Of a DNA stretch of 64,000 nucleotides, positions 61,243 to 64,000 are shown one piece after another (the first letter of the stretch is position 1; every line of letters begins with the position of its first letter). The notes beneath the pieces are model-generated. The model was not told where the DNA came from. It saw only the letters and a list, made by a program, of their open reading frames with translations, and did not search any database. The translations under genes and the position numbers were made by a program. Source of the DNA: Bacillota bacterium (lineage in GTDB: Bacteria; Bacillota; Clostridia; Acetivibrionales; DTU013); the NCBI GenBank assembly GCA_023439545.1, contig JAEXNT010000051.1:31817-95816 (forward strand). The letters are read 5' to 3'.

Positions 61243-64000
61243 GTGAACAGAACAACAGGATACAAAACCGTCCTCCGCAAAGAAGAGGCCCGATGGGCGG
61301 ACCTGGCCCGATGGGCGGCATGGGCATGTCGGTGCAGAAGGCCAAGGACTTCAAGGGCACAATGAAAAGATTGATAGGTTATTTGAGACCGCACAGGACC
61401 AGATTGATAATAGTCCTTATATTCGCAATCGCCAGCACGGGCTTTACGATATATGCGCCCAAGGTCATGAGCTATGGCATGAACAAGCTGCAGGATTCGT
61501 ATATGGCAAGCTCGATGCTGAAGGAGCTGGCAAAGGGCCAGAGGTCTGCAGTCGATGAGATATACAAGTCAATAGCCGTGCAGGTTTACAACGGGGTTTT
61601 GGAAGGTCAAAAGACTGCCGTCGATGAAATAACGCAACAAATGGGCGCGGCGCAGAAAGGCATGGTCGAACAGATAAATCTGCAGATGCAGCAGCTTCAA
61701 CAGATGCAGGCGGCTGCTATAAAAGGAGCGGGTGCGGCAGCAGGAGCGGCCATGCCCGGAGCGGGGGCGGCAGCACAGGGCGCCGGAGTTGCTCAGGACG
61801 CAGTATCGCAGGCACAAGGAGCAGAAACAGGGGCGACTACACCGCCGCGGATGGATCCCAAAATGCTGGCGGCGATACAGGAACTGCAGAAGCTGCCGAT
61901 GATCGATACGCTAACAACGACCCGGGAGAAAGCGGATACTGCAATCAAATTCATCGATATACTCAAGGGCATGCCCGCAGGCAGCCTGCCTGCAGGAGCA
62001 CAGGGCCCTCAAGCTTCAGCGGCCATGGATCCCAAGACCCTTGATACAATCAAGCAGATGTTGGAGATACCCATGCTCGAAAGTGTCAGCGATCCGGCGC
62101 AGAGGGAGGATGTAGTAAGGAGATTCCTCGATGTATCGAAAAATATGCCGGCAAGCGGCAGCCAGGCGCAGAACTCATCCATGCAGATAGATGCCGGCGT
62201 ATTGGATAAAGCTCTGGCTACGATCCCGGAAATCAGGGATTTTACCGTCAAACCTGATTTAGGCGCTCCGACTGCGATGACGCAGCAGGATCGGGAAGCA
62301 TTGGCTGAATTCCTCAAGCTGCCGATGCTGGATACCCTGACTGACCCGAACCAGAAGGCGGATGTCAGTAAACAGATACTCGATCTCGGTAAGACGATGC
62401 AGAATCTGATGAAGGGTTCTTCCTTAAGTCCGAGAAGCGACATAAAATATACCGATGAACAAATCAACAGCGTTATACGGGCTATACGCGAGACAAACGG
62501 ACAGTACGATTTCAACTATATAGGTATGATCGTTCTGATACTGATCGGCATGTACCTTGTCAGTTCGTTGTTCAGCCTGATCATGGGACTTGTAATGTCG
62601 GGAGTGGCGCAGAATACTGTGCGCGACCTCAGGAGGGAAGTGGACAGCAAGCTTTCACGCCTGCCGCTCAAATACTTCGATATGCATCCCCACGGCGATA
62701 TACTGAGCCGTGTGACGAACGACGTGGATACCGTTGCCGGAACGCTGCAGCAGAGCCTGACGCAGATCATCACTTCGGTGATAACGATCATAGGCTATAT
62801 CATAATGATGCTTACGATCAGCCCCATACTGACGCTGATCGTACTGGCAACAATGCCGCTGTATATCCTGGCGACGACCATGATCGCGAAGAAATCGCAG
62901 AAGTATTTTGCGTCACAGCAAAAGGAACTGGGCGCCCTGAGCGGTCACGTAGAGGAGATGTATTCGGGCCACAAGATAGTCAAGGCGTTCGGACGCGAGA
63001 ACGTTTCGATCGGAACCTTCGAGGATATAAACAACCGTCTCAGCAGCGCGGGCTGGAGGGCGCAGTTCGTATCCGGAATTATGTTCCCGCTTATGAACTT
63101 CATAAGCAACCTCGGATATGTAGGTATAAGCGTGGTCGGGGGTATCTGGATAACGAAGAGCATCCTGGGTATAGGCGACATACTGGCATTCATACAGTAC
63201 TCGAGATCGTTCACGATGCCGATTGTACAGACGGCCAATATCGCGAACATCATCCAGTCGACCGTTGCGTGCGCAGAGCGTGTGTTTGAAGTACTGGATG
63301 AGGAGGAAGAGATATCCGACAAGCCGGACGCAGTTGTTATTGAACACCCTAAGGGCGTAGTCAGGTTCGACCATGTGGATTTCAGGTACAAGGAAGATGT
63401 GCCGCTGATAGAGGACATGAACATGGATGTAAGGGCGGGACACACCATTGCGATAGTTGGACCCACCGGCGCAGGAAAGACTACGCTTGTCAACCTGCTG
63501 ATGCGCTTCTACGAGATCAATGGAGGAAAGATAAGTATAGACGGCGTGGACATCAGGGACGTCAAGCGCAGCGAGCTCAGGAAGATGTTCGGCATGGTGC
63601 TGCAGGACACCTGGCTGTTCAACGGTACGATCAAGGACAACATCGCCTACGGCAGGGAAAACGCTTCCATGGAGGAGATTGTAAGCGCGGCCAGGGCGGC
63701 GCATGCGGACCGTTTCATCAGGACGCTTCCGGAAGGCTACAATACGGTGCTGAATGAAGAGGCGACCAATATATCGCAAGGCCAGAAGCAGCTGTTGACA
63801 ATAGCACGTGCAATACTCGCCGATCCGGCTATACTGATACTTGACGAAGCCACCAGCAGCGTCGATACCAGGACGGAAGTGCTGATACAGAAGGCAATGA
63901 CGAACCTGATGCATAACAGAACGAGCTTCGTCATCGCTCACAGGCTTTCCACCATACGCGACGCGGAGCTCATACTTGTAATGAACAAGGGAAGCATCGT
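61239..64000 (+). CDS. ABC exporter half-transporter B with large external insert (3' end cut)
   Basis: At least 920 residues; the gene runs off the window. The Gly/Pro/Met-rich N terminus leads to helix 1 (about residues 54-76). A roughly 340-residue insert (about 85-425) then precedes helix 2 (IGMIVLILIGMYLVSSLFSL). The insert begins coiled-coil-like, has an Ala/Gly-rich middle, and holds three related blocks of about 40 residues near 206, 264 and 349, sharing the pattern LPMLDTLTDPxQKADV. The ATPase is intact: GPTGAGKTT, ISQGQKQLLT, ILILDEATSSVD and IAHRLST. Normal half-transporters are about 580-620 residues, with no such insert. It lies outside the membrane by topology. Confidence 0.9.
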   Translation, partial: MSEQNNRIQNRPPQRRGPMGGPGPMGGMGMSVQKAKDFKGTMKRLIGYLRPHRTRLIIVLIFAIASTGFTIYAPKVMSYGMNKLQDSYMASSMLKELAKGQRSAVDEIYKSIAVQVYNGVLEGQKTAVDEITQQMGAAQKGMVEQINLQMQQLQQMQAAAIKGAGAAAGAAMPGAGAAAQGAGVAQDAVSQAQGAETGATTPPRMDPKMLAAIQELQKLPMIDTLTTTREKADTAIKFIDILKGMPAGSLPAGAQGPQASAAMDPKTLDTIKQMLEIPMLESVSDPAQREDVVRRFLDVSKNMPASGSQAQNSSMQIDAGVLDKALATIPEIRDFTVKPDLGAPTAMTQQDREALAEFLKLPMLDTLTDPNQKADVSKQILDLGKTMQNLMKGSSLSPRSDIKYTDEQINSVIRAIRETNGQYDFNYIGMIVLILIGMYLVSSLFSLIMGLVMSGVAQNTVRDLRREVDSKLSRLPLKYFDMHPHGDILSRVTNDVDTVAGTLQQSLTQIITSVITIIGYIIMMLTISPILTLIVLATMPLYILATTMIAKKSQKYFASQQKELGALSGHVEEMYSGHKIVKAFGRENVSIGTFEDINNRLSSAGWRAQFVSGIMFPLMNFISNLGYVGISVVGGIWITKSILGIGDILAFIQYSRSFTMPIVQTANIANIIQSTVACAERVFEVLDEEEEISDKPDAVVIEHPKGVVRFDHVDFRYKEDVPLIEDMNMDVRAGHTIAIVGPTGAGKTTLVNLLMRFYEINGGKISIDGVDIRDVKRSELRKMFGMVLQDTWLFNGTIKDNIAYGRENASMEEIVSAARAAHADRFIRTLPEGYNTVLNEEATNISQGQKQLLTIARAILADPAILILDEATSSVDTRTEVLIQKAMTNLMHNRTSFVIAHRLSTIRDAELILVMNKGSI

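Noticed and set aside
62913..63941. Long minus-strand ORF (342 codons) opposite the ABC exporter
   Set aside because: It is the shadow of a GC-rich coding region with Walker A, signature and Walker B motifs on the + strand.

Overview
This window reads as a chromosome segment of an anaerobic, plant- or polysaccharide-degrading member of the Clostridia. The pointers are strong Gram-positive ribosome binding sites, sigma-A promoters, frequent TTG/GTG starts, an oxygen-sensitive radical SAM sulfatase maturase, YesM/YesN-type sensors next to sugar ABC transporters, and a dockerin-bearing esterase beside a membrane-anchored cohesin protein (cellulosome-like parts). No complete tRNA, rRNA or CRISPR array was found.

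Left flank (1-3.6 kb): the end of an integrative element. It has a broken chromate transporter piece, an AbiEi-type antitoxin without a visible toxin, a Xis-like protein, and a tyrosine integrase split by one in-frame TAG. It stops at a 45-bp copy of the 3' end of a tRNA-Thr(GGT) gene (3571-3615). A second copy with two mismatches lies at 35153-35197, so the 31.6 kb between them looks like a catabolic island built at a tRNA-Thr attachment site.

The island (3.6-35.2 kb): after IS and chromate transporter debris come a PfkB sugar kinase and a broken ROK regulator, then a long + strand run. This holds an anaerobic sulfatase maturase, a YesM/YesN two-component system, two paralogous solute-binding lipoproteins, two permeases, a cysteine-type sulfatase without signal peptide, a GH4 glycosidase, a VCBS/FG-GAP propeller protein and a sugar isomerase-like TIM barrel. 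Together they suggest import of a sulfated saccharide and desulfation in the cytoplasm. A LacI-type regulator and a minus-strand pair (isomerase-like barrel, Gfo/Idh/MocA dehydrogenase) follow. A divergent promoter region with palindromic operators then drives a nearly gapless operon (26.35-34.9 kb): acylating acetaldehyde dehydrogenase, 4-hydroxy-2-oxovalerate aldolase, IlvD/EDD dehydratase, SDR, zinc alcohol dehydrogenase, split transketolase whose C-terminal subunit is fused to a cyclase-family hydrolase, and another SDR. The chemistry fits oxidation of a deoxy sugar to its acid, dehydration, and aldol cleavage to pyruvate plus an aldehyde that is captured as acyl-CoA.

Right part (35.2-64 kb): HNH and NERD proteins, a MazG-like protein, methyltransferase, exonuclease, a dihydrouridine synthase and an SH3/NlpC-P60 hydrolase; a citrate synthase directly preceded by what I read as a c-di-AMP (ydaO/yuaA) riboswitch; an MFS carrier and a LUD protein; an arsenic operon (ArsR, DUF318/ArsP-like permease, small CxxC redox protein, Acr3, CoA-disulfide reductase-rhodanese); the cohesin and cohesin-dockerin esterase genes; an Lpl-type sugar importer with its LacI regulator and operator; three small ORFs; and a MarR-controlled heterodimeric ABC exporter whose second subunit (cut by the window end) carries a roughly 340-residue external insert with a thrice-repeated motif.
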